Source of the DNA: Elephas maximus indicus
Taxonomy: Eukaryota > Chordata > Mammalia > Proboscidea > Elephantidae
Length of the DNA: 64,000 nucleotides
Reading direction: 5' to 3'
Assembly: GCF_024166365.1 (NCBI RefSeq)
Contig: NC_064827.1
Coordinates: 15,727,001 to 15,791,000 of the forward strand
Shown here: piece by piece, positions 33,001 to 48,000 of the stretch
Position numbering within the stretch: the stretch's first letter is position 1
Layout: each line of letters opens with the position of its first letter
Notes under the pieces: model-generated
Database searches by the model: none
Told to the model about the DNA's origin: nothing
What the model saw: only the letters and a program-made list of their open reading frames with translations
Program-made: the position numbers and the translations under genes

Positions 33001-36000
33001 AAAAACCTCCCTGCAGTGAGCTCTGGGGACTGTCATTCTTGAGCCAGCTACTAGCAACAGGACCACAAAGTGACCCTTGAGCCTCAGTTCAAGCCCTAGT
33101 TTCCCCATTCACATGCTCCCTCTTCTCCGAATCACGAGCCTCATCTCTGCACCCCCACCCACCTTCTGGAGGAGGGCTGGTGGTGGTGATGGGTGAAACG
33201 GCATCACAGAGCAGAGCAGGAAGAAAGGGAATGACCAGAAAATGACAATGTTTTGGATGCCACTGTCAATGGAGTCACTGGAAGGATGCCCTTCCAATCC
33301 TATTTCTGTCTTAAATGTGGCATCTGAGCTATTTCTCTCTGAGAGTCCCCCTTCTGACCCACTCCTACTAGCAGTCCAGCTTCGGTTTCCATACAGTCAA
33401 TACAACCACAAAACATCTCACAACATGGATGAATCTGGAGGGCATTATGCTGAGTCAAATAAATCAGTCACAAAACGACAAATATTACATGAGACCACTA
33501 TTATAAAAACTCAAGAAAAGGTTTGCATACAGGAAAAAAACACATTTTTTGATGGTTACGAAGGTGGGACAGGTGGGAAGGGCAAATCACTGACTAGACA
33601 GTAGACAAGTGTCAACTTTGGTGAAGGGAAAGACAACACACAATACAGGGGAAGTCAGCACAACCTCACCAAGGCAAAGTCAGAGAAGTTTCCTAGACAC
33701 ATCCAAACACCTTGAGGGACTGAGCTGCTGGGACTGAGGGCTGCTGGGGATCATAGTCTCAGGGGTATCTAGGTCAACTGGCATAACGTAGTTCATAAAG
33801 AAAATGTTCTACATCCTACTTTGGTGAGTAGCATCTGGGGTCTTAAGAGCTTGAGAGCAGCCATCTAAGATACAACTATTGGTCCCATTCCATCCAGAGC
33901 AAAGGATAATGAAGAACACCAAAGACACAAGAAAAATATTAGCTCAAAGGACTAAAGGACAGAACCACAGCCTCCACCAGCCTAAGCCCAGAAGAACTAG
34001 ATGGTGCCCGGCTACCAGCATGGACTGTTCTGACAGGGATCATAATAGAGTCCCTGACAGAGAAGGAGAAAAATGTAAAACAAAATTCAAACTCACCAAA
34101 AAAAGACCAGACTAGTTACTGGCCTGACAGAGACTGGAGTACGCCCGAGACTATGGACCCCAGACACCCTGCTAACTCCGAACTGAAGCCACTCCTGAAG
34201 TCCACCTTTCAGCCAAAGATTAGACAGGACTATAAAACAAAAAATAACACACATGAAGAATGTGCTTCTTAGTTCAATCCGGTATATGAGGTCAAACGGG
34301 CAATACCTGCCCAGAAGCAAGGAGGAGAAGGCAGGAAGAGACAGGAAAACTGGACGGATGGACACACAGAACCCAGGGTGGAAAGGGAAAGTACTGAAAC
34401 GTTGCGAGAATGCAAGCTATGTCACGAAAGAGTATAAATTTTTGAATGAGAAACTTGAGCTGTAAACTTTCACCTAAAGCACATTTAAAAAAAAAAAAAG
34501 TTTTCCGGGTTCGTTTTGTCCCCTTTCATATGATCATGAGACAGAATAGAAATGTCCCACATTCTGATCATTTTTCATGGGATCAATAATGTTCATTCAC
34601 TGTCTATAATTTCCTGTACTAGGGATCCAGTTTATGACGCAGCTGACTTAGATTAGAACCGAACCTACAGATGATGAAAAACACCAAACCTACTAGTAAT
34701 GTGCGTAGAGGATATAAAGGCTTAATGTTAAAACCAAAAGAAGTAAACCCTGCAGGCAAGAAAGAACATTTAAAAATTTTCCATTCACCCCTGCAAATAC
34801 CAATAAGGACTTAATCATTATCTTTAAGGTAAAATGGCTCGAATTCCCAGATTTTTTAGGACTAGCCCAGCAGAGCTCACACAGCAGTGTAAGAATTGCT
34901 CCACAGGGCTACGTACGCAAAGCCACATTGTATACAGGGCTTTATTTAAAGGGTGTTCATGGATAATGTCCACCATGTGTAAGATTCGGGGCCCTGGTAA
35001 CACAGTGGTTAAGCACTTGACTGCTAACCAAAAGGTCGGCAGTTCAAATCCACCAACTGCTCCTTGGAAACCCTATGGGGCAATTCTACTCTGTCCTACA
35101 GGGTCGCTATGAATTGGAATTGACTCCACAGCAATGGTTTTTTTTTGTTGTTTTTTTTTTTTTGCGGGGGGGGGGTGGGGGTGTCTTTTTTTTTTTAATT
35201 GTGGTAAATACGTATGTAACAAACCATTTGACATTTCAACAATCTTTACACGTACCATCCAATCACATGTTCATCATGCTGTTCAATCATCAGTCTTCTC
35301 CATCCCCAAATCATACCACCATCCTTAATTAAAGCTCAAAAAAAAAAAAAAAAACTTTTGTTGTTGAGTCAATTCCCGCTCATGGCAACCTATAAGGCAG
35401 AACAGGACTGTCCTATATGATGTCCAAAGAGCAGCTGGTAGATTCAAACTGCTGACCTTTGGGTTAGCAGCCAAGCTCTTAACCACTGCACCACCAGGGC
35501 TCCCTAAATACCTACTGTCTTTTGAAGCTGACCTCCACATAAGATGCCCTTTACTGTATGCCTATGAAAGGGCCCACTCTCATCTCCATGAAGGAAAGGA
35601 GTGTAATGAAGTCATACACTGCTTTTTCTATTTGGTCCCCTAGCCTCAACTGTCAGAATTGATCTAAGGGAATTCAGTCAGTATTTCTTAGGAATTCCAA
35701 TGACAAGAACCACAAAACAGAGAACTATCTCCCCTGGAGGGCCCAGCCAGGATCTCCTCCAGTGGGGCTCTGGAGAGTGTGGCCACCACACCAGAAGCAG
35801 AACCCTGCCTGGGGTTTGGTCTAACAAAGTGGGGCAGGTTAAACTCTGTGCCACTGTCTTCTTTCCCCTCTGGAGGGTCCCAAGGGAAGAGAGGCAGGAA
35901 CAGCAGAGGCAGGGGCAGCAGAGGCAGGTCCCTGCAAGGACAGCACACTGACAGTACACTGAGGGCTGACAAGGCCTATGGTGCTCCTTTATAACCTGGC

Positions 36001-39000
36001 AAACGGGGGCACGTTTGTGTGTCATAAGTGTGCTTCACCCAAGGAGACAGACTCACTAAGTGAACTTTCCCGGGCTAGCAGCAAGGCAGTTGAACGATAA
36101 CGAAAAAAACCTCATCAGAGTTCATCTTCCTTCATTAGCTCCAAAAAGTACTAATATAACAAACACCATGTGTTTATTAGCATTTGCTTCCAATCAGTAA
36201 GTTCAAAATACACGATTAGAGATCATGCAAAGAGCTCACCACCAAAGAATCTCTGCTAATTCTCACATTATACAAATTCACATTCAGGTAGACTGAGAGG
36301 CTATTTGAAAAGAAGTATTTTTTTTTTTATAGTTGGAGGCTTCGGAAGGATGCAAGGCAAAAACGAGAACAAAAAGTACTGGCAAAATCAAAATGGCAAT
36401 GAGCAGCCCCATTCTACATTTTCTCACCACACTGAACCCACAAGATGCACAGCCACGCAGCACTGCTTTGGCTTAAGAGTTTCTCAATAAAGAAAAAGCC
36501 AGTGCTATTTCACAGACCCTAGTATGACTAACTGTACCATATATTCCTATCAAACAATAGAGAAAACAAGTTTTATCCCTTACGAAATAGGAGGAGAGGA
36601 TCATTATACATCCAGCCAGGATGGAAGCCAGCACTGCATCAGGTGGGATTTGTGTGCCGCTCCTCCCGAGGATGGGGGTGAACATCTCGAACACTGCCCA
36701 GATGAGGTACAATGCGTACAGGTACGGGACAAACATCCCCAAAAGGTAAAACACCAGGAATTTTCCTCCAGCACCTAGGAAAAAGGAAAATATACATATA
36801 TGAAATTCTACAGTCAGAGATTTTTACAGTTCTCGTGAACCTTGGCACCTACCATACATTAGATGTTCCTGATCAAAATGCAGAAAATGCAGATCAGAAT
36901 TCCAAATTCTCATGGAATCCAGAGTTTCTGGAGCCATGGAAGCTGGATAAATTCCCCAAACTACTGCCTTGAGATAATCTTTAAACCTTAAACCAAAAAG
37001 ATTCCCTGAAGTCTTCTTAAAACCACACAATAGTTTAGCTTAACTAGTAAAGAATGTCTGCCTCGAGCACTTTGCTCTTTTAAGAACTACATATATGGAA
37101 TCAAACTTACAAGAGCAACTCGAAAGAGTAGATAGGAGCCTTAGGGGGTGGTAAGTTTATATTAATGTGGGGGAAAAGGAGGGTGAGGATGGTTGCACAG
37201 CCTGGAGAATGTAATCAATGTCACTGAATTGTACATGTAGAAATTGCTCAATTGGTGCATATTCTGCAGTGTATATTCTCAAAAATAAAATACTAAAAAA
37301 AAAAGGCAATTAAAAAAACGTTAGATGTGACTTTTGCCCTTTTGGTACACATTATCTATTGAGATAAGACACTTAACTTGCAAATACAAACGTGGGTTAA
37401 ACAAAATACATAAGTAATATATTAGAATGAGTTTATAAATACAAAATGGGATAGAGTATAAGATAAAAACCTACGTGATCTGAAAATTAAAAAAACAAAA
37501 ACCAGTAACACTATAGAAAACCTACCCAACACGATTAAAACAATAAATAGTCCCTAGAAACTTTAAGTATTCCTTTTTTTAAATTTTTTTATTGCACTTT
37601 AGGTGAAAGTTTACACAGCAAATTAGTTTCCCGTTCCATAGTTTGTACATAAAGAATCCTCACAACATTGGCTGCATTTCCCTCAATGTGTCAGCTATCT
37701 CCCCATTTCCGTCCTGGGTTCCCCGTTTCCTTTCGTCTGGATTTTCTAGCCCTTCCTGCCTTCTCATCTTTGCTTTTGGACAAATGCTGTCCTTTAGGTC
37801 TTGCATAATTGATTGTTCTAAGGAATACATCCCCCTCGGATGTTACTGTTTATCTTATGTGCTTGTCTATTGTTTGGCTGGGAGGTGGTCTCCGGGAATG
37901 GCTTCAGATCCAGGTCAGAAGAGCGTCTTAGGGCCATAGTCTCAGGAGTTCCTCTAGTCTCTGTCATACCAGTAAGTCTGGTCTTTTTTGTGAATTTGAT
38001 TTTTTGTTCTACATTTTTCTCCTATTCTGTCTAGGACCTTGTGTTGTGATCCCACTCAGAGTGGTCGGTAGTAGTAGCCGGGCACCATCTAGTTATTCTG
38101 GTCTCAGGATCATGTGGGATGGTTCATGCGGTCCATTAATCCTTTGGACAGTCTTTGTTTTCTTCACTCTCCTTTGCTAAGAGACCAACAGCTGTATCTT
38201 AGATGGCAGCTCACAAGCTTTTAAGACCCCAGATGCTACTCACCAAAGTAGGATGCAGAACACTGTCTTTTTGTACTATCTTGTGCCAGCTGATGCCCCC
38301 CAGTCTAGGATCCTTCATCTTTGAGCCTAAGAACTTCATCCCACAAGGTGTTTGATTATATCTAAGAAGTTTCCATGACTGTGCGCCTTGTGTGCACATT
38401 AATATACATACAGCACCTACAATTAAGGATGTAGAAATAGCCACAACCAAACCTGTATCTGCAGGTGGGTGTGCTTATTTTAAGTACATTAAGGATTTTT
38501 TTTTTTGTATTAAAAGCAACTATATCCTACCATGGTACTTAAAATCCTTGTGCACAAAAAACTTTGTGAGCAGTGGAAATGCTATCCAGACAGCACTGAT
38601 AAACGCCATGCAAAGTCCTTGGTAAGTCAGAGTTACCAGAGAAACGCAATGCACAAACAGCGAGACGTCAAAAAATATTTCTCCTAGATATTTGTCACTG
38701 GTATTCTGAAAGAAAAAGAAAAAGCAGTCTCATTCATGGGTCACTGATTGTAATCTAATTTCCATCACTCAAGAAAGTTGCATTTCGTTGAAAGCTATAC
38801 TTCAGACTTTCAAATAAACCCAGAAAAGGCCACCTCCAATTGTGAAGTAATAAATTCAAATTGCTGCCTGGGAAAAGAGTCGTTAACGAGATGGAATAAA
38901 AACAATGCCATCACTTGCATTTAATCTGTGCTATTCTTCACAGGGCTAAAGGCAAAGTGTGGAAATGTTATAACGCTGGGGGGGCGGGAAAGAAGGGCTT

Positions 39001-42000
39001 AAAAACATTAATCCCTGTAAGCTTCCTGTTTATGCAACTTCCCCAGAACTGTTCCGAGCACACTGAAGAAATGGCCTTGGAAGGAATGCTGCCAGCCTCT
39101 GGATCACGCCCGCATCACACTGGGAAAACTGCAGGGCCTCCGGGGCACAGGACCAAGGGAGCTTTGCTTGATTTTCCTGGCCTTTTCTACTTCCAGGAGC
39201 CCTGGTGGTGCAGTGGTTAAGAGCTCAGCTGCTAACCAAAAGGTCGGCAGTTTGATTCCAACAGCTGCTCCTTAGAAACCCTATGGGGCAGAGTTCTCTC
39301 TGTCCTATAGGTTCGCTATGAGTCCGAATGGACTTGATGGCAATGGGTTTGGTTTTTTTTTTTTCTACTTCCAACTGGCCTTGCAGTGCACCTTTCCCTC
39401 TTCCTGTATTCCTGGAAAGGAACCCTGGTGGTGCAGTGGTTAAGTGTTCAGCTGCTGACTAAAAGGTCAGTAGTTAGAACCCACCAGGGGCTCCCCGGGA
39501 GAAGATGTGGCAGTCTGCTTCCACCAAGACAAACAGCCTTGGAAACCCTAGGGGGCAGTTCTACCCTGTCCTCTAAGGCCACTATGTTGGCTGACACTTG
39601 TGAGACCTCAAGTCTGAGGTTCCTATGCAGCACCTGGAGCTCTCAGAGGAAAGCTGCTATGTGAACTTCATACACCTTCGCACCTGCATAAGTGAGTCTA
39701 TTAATACAAACATGAAAATTGTAATTCCAGTGCAGAAATACCAAAAGTGAAATGCAAATATTTAAGTTTTTCTCTCTTCTTGCTTTTCATTCCTAGGGCA
39801 TGGTTGTTATAAGGGATCTGACTTCAAGAGCTCTAAAGAGTTTCACACACGTGTTTGCAAAACAAGTTGAGGTTCATTTGACGAATCCCCCTTGGACAAT
39901 GAAAGAGAGGCTACCATCGTTAAATATTTAAATACATAACACGCCGCTGACCAATATAAACTTGGTTTTTAAAAAGAGGAAAATAATTCTTACGAGTCAA
40001 TTTCAAGCTGACCACCACTCAGATATTTAAAAACAAAGATCTCGACAATGAAAACTGTAACAACTGAAAATGTCTTACATGAAGTACCCAAATATAAAAC
40101 CCCATTGCTGTCAAGTCAATTCCAACTCATAGCAACCCTACCAGACACAGCAGAACTGCCCCACAGGGGTGGCATAGTGGTTAAGAGCTATGGCTGCTAA
40201 CCAAAAGGTCAGCAGCTGGAATCCACCAGGTACTCCTTGGAAACTCTGTGGGGGTATTTGTCAAACAAAAATGAAACACGTTAGTCTTTCCATTATGTTT
40301 CAGCCGGAGATTCCAACTGCACACTTAAAATCAGTAAAAGTAAAGGGAATTTACTAACCACCTCTGCCCCAGCCCAGCCCACCACCACCAACAGTCAGCC
40401 ACACTCGGGTTGCATACAGTGGCAGACAGAATAAACGTGTGAAATCAAGCCCCACAGTGTAATTCTTTTGGCAACTGAAGCAACCAGGATAAAAGTATTA
40501 GCTCAACCATGAGCAGGTAGCTAACATCAAAGAACCTTTCTTCAATAGGGCCTGTAAACCTGGAAGGGCCCCTTGGACCACATCCCAACATTAACTGAAG
40601 CTGAGACCAGGTTCAGGAACAAAAGACACCCTGTAGAACAATGCTGGGTTAGAGGTTGCATTCTAGTCCTTAGCAGGGCAAACTGAAAAAGCCAGTATAC
40701 ATTGGCCGTCTTGAAAATAATGGAGTTAAGAAAGATTTTCCCCTTTAACTCACTTGGAAACTCAGAAACCAGGGCTCTCTATTTCACTGTAATTTTTTTT
40801 TTTTTTAGTCCTATTATTTCATAACCCTAATTCCTAATTTTATTTTTAACCAAACAAATTTACACAGTTTAAACCATCATATGGTAATATTCCCTAAATA
40901 GGCATTGGTACCTCATTTTGGGACCCTGTCTCCTTCCCCTTTTTTCCTTTAGCAAGGTGTCCCACACACACACACGCCGTCAGAATCCACATCAATGTAC
41001 AGGTATAAAGAAAAAGTGATGGAAAACTGAAGAGAAAAATCAGCTCTCACTGTAATATTCTTTCAGGCAGCAAAGACCTGCTGTGCATCGATGCTGTGAG
41101 CCAGACACAAGGGAGATGGCAAAGAACAAAACAAGCCCTGCCCTCATGGAGCTTCCATTCAGTAGGGAAGAGACATTAAAACAACATAAATCACTGGGTG
41201 AGCCCAGGGAGGGACGGGGGTGAAATGAAGAGCACAGTCACAGACACAGCAGGTTTAGCAGAGGCAGGAGGTCACCCTAGCAAGTCTTGCTGCCACCACC
41301 ACACGAAACACTGTTTACAGCCTAGCTTCATAACCTCAAGTGACTCCTGCAACCCAGCCCTCACAATGCAAAACCTCTCAGAAAACTAACAGTCCTGGGA
41401 GCTGGTTTGCTGTAACCCAACAGCAGAAGGCCAAACCCAGTGACTCCCACTTGAGTTTGTCTTCCATCCTTAAAGGCAGCATTAGCAATCAATAAACATG
41501 CCTCCTACTTACCACATAGTAAAATCTTTTTGCGAGGGTATGTATGAATATGATTTTGGCTACAGCTGCAGTTCCATACAGACAAACAGAAACATAGAAG
41601 TGGTTATACCATGAGAGAGACTGTCCGATGAGCGAGATGAACACTGCTATAATGAGAACGGTAACGAGGCTGGTGAACCAGCTTATCAGAGTGATACCAA
41701 GCCCACAGAAGAAGTCCTTCATGTAGTGAGCAGCTGATGAAAAGGAAACACAAAGCTAAGGTCACCATCTTCATAAAGTTAACAGATTAAACAGGATAAA
41801 CAGTAAAACAAAAAATTCACCACTGTAATTGAAAGGTGGAAACCCTGGTGGCATAGTGGTTAAGAGCTATGGCTGCTAACCAAAAGGTCGGCAGTTCGAA
41901 TCCATCAGGTGCTCCTTGGAAACCCTGTGGGGCAGATCTGCTCTGTCCTGTAGAGTCCCTGTGAGTCAGAATCAACCTGACAGCAATGGGTTTGATTTGG

Positions 42001-45000
42001 TTTTTTGGAACTGAAAAGTACTGAAATTTCCTAGTGTTGAGGTTTGCTAAGCACTAGGAGGGGTCAAAGGGAAGGTCTCAAAAAATAACTCTCAAGTAAT
42101 ATTTACTGGGTGTCTATGGGTACTAAGGAGACCAAGCTAAGTCTCCCAGGAACAAGTCAGATACACTTCTGACAAGAAAAGTGGGTGGTCTTCATCTGCA
42201 TCACTGTTGGGGTGCTTCCTGCATCAAAGTATCAGCAAAAATAAAATCTCGCCAAAAGAACCCAAAACAGGAAGAGAAGGGAGCATGGGAAATTTAACTA
42301 GGGAAAAAACTCACTGCCACTGAGTCAATTCCAACTCATAGCGACCTTATAGGACAGAGTAACCCATAGGGATTTCAAGGAGCAGCTGGTAGATTTGAAC
42401 TGCCCATCTTCTGGTTAGCAGCCAAGTTCTTAACCACTTCGATTATTTAAATAGCTGCTAAATATTTTATCTGGTAACAGCAAAGATCAAGATGACCAAA
42501 CATTTCAAGGTGAACGAAGCCACTTTAACCAAAAGCATTCCCTGCATACTCCAGGGTGCTATTAGTCTGTAGCACAGACAAGACTTTTTGATGGGACTTT
42601 TCATTAAAAACCCATCTGTACAATCCACTTTTCAACAGCTCCTATATGGTACTTCTATGGCGTGCATAAGCACTTTATAAAAACTGCCGTTTCACCAAGA
42701 CCAAAAGTATAACGAACATATTAATTTGATAATCACTTAGGAATTTCTCACAACTACAAATCAAATGTTAATTTTTTCATATTTTTAACTTCTTGGAAAA
42801 TACAAGCACAATGACTAAATAACTTCAGGCAAATCCCATATCCACACCAATGCTTACAGTTGTAGAGAACAATACTTACTCTTATGTTTGGGCTGCAACA
42901 ATTTTCTGCCCAGATACAAAACAACAAGCATGACCACCATGTAGTTAATGATTGAGCCAACACGAGAGGGGTAGGCAATGACGAAAAGGCCAAACACATC
43001 AAAGAAGACCATGTTTCCATGTTTATACTTGGAGGAAGAAGCCAGCATATCAGATGTAGCTAGATATTTAAGAACTGCTAAAATATTATCACCTGTTAGT
43101 AAAGAAAAGGCAGAGGACAACATTGAATAAATTGTCTGAACATAATTTACACATATAACTACTTAAGCCAGACGTAAATCATCCAGTATTTGAGTAAAGA
43201 AATAGCTAGAAAGAATGTGAACAGAAATAGCTTTCTGGTATTCCACCACTCTCTGCTACTTCTCTTCCTAAATGTCTTCAGTAAGGTCCATGTCCACTAC
43301 TCCATTTCCTCTCCATTTATAAGCTCAGCCAACTATAATCTGGCCTTTGTCCTTCTCCCTCTACTAGAATTAGTCTCTATGATCAATTTTACTGTCCCCG
43401 TTGATAAACTCAATGGCTGTTTCCCAGTCCCCATTCATTTAATATTTATATAGTTACCGTATCAGGCACTGTTCTAGACACCAGAAATTCAGCAGTGAAC
43501 CAAGAGACCAAGACTCCTGATGAAGTTCACCGATACCACACCAGTTATTATAAGGGTGCTGAGTTAATAGAGAGAGGTAGAGAATGCCATGGAACCTATC
43601 ACTGGGGACTGATGGAGTCTGGGAAGTCAGGAAGCATCCCTGAGTAAAGAAGTGATAATTATAGCTGAAGGATAAATAGGAGCTAGCCACGCCAGGACAT
43701 GGTCCGGACTGAGAGAACTGTGTGGACAGAGGCCCTTGGGGGGGAGAGTTCCAAGAATAGAAAAGTCCTGAATGAGAGAGTCCTCAGCAATGAAGCTGGA
43801 GAGGCAGGCAGAGCAACGCCAGGCAGAACCTGGTACACCAACGGTCTGTGGTGAATGCCTGTTGCATCGAGCAATGAATGAATGTGTCTGAATTGTAACA
43901 CAGGAGCATGAAGCCTTGGCTGATCTGCTTATCTGCCTGCTTCCCAGCCCACCCTTGACTTTATCTTCCTCTGCTTTCTAAGACAACACACTGTCTTACC
44001 CGTGGATTTCCTTCATGGGCATCTCCATCTACCTCCAAATGTGCTTTCCCCACAGTTCAGTCCTTAGCTCTCTAACCTTTCCTTTGCTCTGGCAAAACCC
44101 ATTCCCATTCTCCACACCCAAACCCAGTTCTACAGTAGGTCTAATCCCATATCTACAATCACCCAGGAAGCACATTCACCTGCTTGCTTCACAGACCGTG
44201 TGTCCACCAGAGCGCACGGTCTCCACTCTGTCCACAACTGCTCTGGACGCGGGGTGCCTCCCCACTTCCCCACCACGGTCACTGGCCCTTATACTTTGCC
44301 AGTGTCACTGCCACCATCTGACTTATGCCTTCTACTCAATGACAGGTCTTACTGAATTTACAGCCAAAACGTGTCTAACCTGTCATCGCTCCCCTTTGTT
44401 TCCGCCTTCTGTCATCACCAGTCCAGTACACATTATCCCCACTTACGTTACAGTTGAAACATTCAGAACTGCCCTGACTCCTAGCTCGCCCCCACCATCC
44501 ACACCACACCGCTGCACCAGACAAATAGTATTTAAGCCATCTTACCTAGAGTTCACTCACACACTCAGGCCTTGGGTGAGTCCTGTTTCCAGTAGCACCT
44601 GACTTAAAGCCCTCTACAATCGTCTCTGCCCACACTCTACCTCACGTCCCTCTACTTCTGAAAACCCAACTACTGTTCCAGCCTTGCCGTCTACCCACCA
44701 ACCCCCACGCACACCTACTCAAGCTGTGCTCTTGCATGGCACACGTCTACCGATTCCTGAAGGTTCAGCATCAGATTCACCTCCTCTGACTACTCCAGCT
44801 CTCTCTGGAGAGCACCTTTAACTCCCTTGCCCTATGACCTCCTCTGGCACCTGTCCAATAACCGCCTTGCGTGCCCTTACCACCCAGCCATGGGTCAATG
44901 TAACTGCTTTCTTCTACACCTGGGGAAGCTGTGCAAATGTGTGCAGGTGCCACCTCCAATTTATAGTCTTCACTTTGGCTGTATTGTCATTGCTCAGCAA

Positions 45001-48000
45001 GCCTACCATAACTCTGGGTCAACTCCCTTCCCCACTGCTCGCAACAGGTAGTCCTAGGTTCTTAACTAGTACAGCAGATTGCAAGGCTAAAACTCAGTCC
45101 TCGTTCCCAACTCCAAAGCCCTAGCTCATTCACACCCCACACTGCCTAACAGGTTTATAGACCATCCCTCATGCCTCGTCTTACCATGTAACAAAAGTCT
45201 GAATGAGAGTACCAACCTGCTCGCTGAATGGAATCTATAGGAATTCTGTCTGCTGTGTCATACTTGGTGTGATAAATGTATCCATTCTCAATAAAAGCTA
45301 AGTCTATTCCTAAGACATAAGAGAAAAAAAACAAAGTTATTTTGCTTTAAAGATCAACCTCGCTTTAGGCCTGTTAATTTAATCTGTTAAATTCCTAAAA
45401 GGTAGGATGTCAAGTTAGTGGCATGACTGTTGTCACATTTATGAGTGATGGCTGAACTCTCTTCGAAACTCTTACAGAACCCACCACTGCAGCACACAAT
45501 TCAATAACAACGAAGGGGGTACGTACTCCACGCCACACAGCAAGGGCTGGGAATGCAGAGTTCTGGTGCTCATCAGAAGTTTGCCATCTACATCTTTGCC
45601 AGGCACGAGCCAAGTTTTAACTTCAAATAAAGCTGGACAAGTTGCTGAGGGAGTTGGCAGAGCAAGATTTAACAATAAAATTCAAAGACCCCTGAAAGAT
45701 CCATGACCACCTTTTGGGCATGAAGTGCCGAACAGTTCTCCACTGCTCTCTGGTCATACTGTGGGTCAAGACGGCATGTTCTAGAGAGGCAAGTGGTTAA
45801 TCAGTGTGGAGTCTACACAACAAGGAAAACATAAGAAGCACTGTTCAGTCACAATGCACAGCTTGCAGAATTTTCTCTCAAAAAACGCTGTTTACTCCAA
45901 ACTTTCAAAAGGTAAAATTTGATTTTTATAAATCAGTGTCACAATAGCCCATAAAACCATTGACAACACACCTGGAATGTTTCCAAAGTCCCTGTAGATA
46001 CGGAAGTCCGTGTCTGAAGGAATGATTCCACTCTGAAACACCTCCTGAGCCACCACAGAAGCAAAGGGGTGTTTGGCTGCTGAAACATAAGCTTGGACCA
46101 ACCAAGGATTTTCAGGACCTGAAGCGAAACATGACAACACAAAACAAGGCTAATCTGGTAAATCTCACATACTCCTTTTTAATACACCTAAAATAGTTAA
46201 CAGCAGCAAATTTCAAAGGACTGAAACAATAAAAAGTATATCCTCTGACCACAGTGGAATTAAACTAGAAATCAGTAACAAAAAGATAACAAGATAATTC
46301 CTAAATGGTTGAAAATTAAGTAACAGACTCCTCAATAAACAAAGTGTCAAAGAAGAAACCACAAGGAAAATTAGAAGATGTTTTGAACTGAGCGATAATA
46401 AAAATAGGACATATGAAAAATTCTGAGACGCAGCTAAAACTGTGCTTGGAAAGACATTAAATACGTCTATTAGAAAAAATATTTTGGGTATTAGAAAAAA
46501 CTGTGCGCTGAAAAGCAATGATTTAAGCCACCGGTTCTCAAAAGTGTGGTTCCCTGAGCAAAGCAGCAGCAGTAGCAGCATCACCTGGGAACTTGTTAAA
46601 ATGTGATTTCTCAGGTCCCACCCCAGACCTTCTGAATCAGGAAATCTGGGACTTGGGCTCAGCAAAATGGTCTAATAAGCTCTCCAGGTGATTCTGATAC
46701 TTGCTCTAGTTTGAGAACCACTAATCCAGGCATCCGTCTCAAGAAGTTAAAGAAAAAAAAAAAAAACAAGTAAACCCAAGAATATGCTGTTGTTGTTTTG
46801 TGTCATCGAGTTGATTCCGACTCACAGCGACCCTATATGATAGACTGTAATCTTTACAGGAGCAGATTGCCATGTCTTTTTTCCCACAGATTCACTAGGT
46901 AGATTCGAACTGCTGACCTTTCAGCTAGCAGCCAAGCTCTTAACCACTGCGCCACCAGCATGCCCCTCAAAATATAGAAGAGACAATAATAAAAAAGTCA
47001 ATAAAACAAAAAATAAGCATACATTAAAGAAAAGACAATAACAAAAGTTGGTTCTTCAAAAAGCACAATAAATTAATAAATCCCTTGGTCTGACAGAGAC
47101 TAGAGGAACTGCGAAGACCGTGGCCCTAAGACACCCTCCTGAACTGGAACAGAAGCCATTCCCGGAGACCACCTTCAGCCTTCAACACTTACATGAAAAT
47201 GCAAAAGGCTAAACCATAGACAGGCCCTTAAAGTAAACAGTAACGCCAGAGACAAACACGTTCCTTAGAACAATCCAGTATATGAGATCAAAAGGGCAAC
47301 ATTTGCCCAAAAGCAAAGATGAGAAGGCAGGAAGGGGTAGTAATTCAAGACAGAAGGAAATGGGGAACCTAGGACAGAAACGGGGGAGCCCCAGCACACT
47401 GTGGAGAAGGAAACTTATGTCATGGATCACTTCATGCACAAGCTATCAAAGGGGAAACTAATTTGCTCTGTGAACATTTACCTAATGCACGATAAAAAAT
47501 TTTCTAAAAAACTTTATTTTTATTGTACTTTAGATGAAGGTTTACAGAACTAGTTTCTCGTTAAACAGTACACATACTGTTTTATGACATTGGTTAACCA
47601 CTCCACAACATGTCGACACACTCCCTTCTCGACGCTGGGTTCCCTTTTACCAGCTTTCCTGTCCCCTCTTGCCTTCTAGTCCTTGCCCCTGGGCTGGTGT
47701 GTCCCTTTAGCTTGTTTTATGGGTCTGTTTGCTCTTTGGCTGAAGGGTGAACCTCAGGAGTGACTTCATTACTGAGTTATAAGGGTGTCTGGGGACCATA
47801 CTCTCAGGGTTTCTCCAGTCTCTGTCAGACCAGGAAGTCTGGTCTTTTTTTGTGAGTTAGAATTTTGTTCTACATTTTCCTCCAGCTCTGTCTAGGACCC
47901 TCTATTGTGATCCCTGTTGGAGCAGTTGGTGGAAGCAGCCAGGCACCATCTAGTTATACTGGACTCAGTCTGGTGAAGGCTGTGGTAGGTGGGGTCTCTT

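Noticed and set aside
44015..44602. 195-codon + strand open frame
   Set aside because: Composition is Ser/Pro/Thr-rich from C/T-rich DNA, with no domain, no splice context and opposite strand to ERMP1 within its intron 6; most likely chance.
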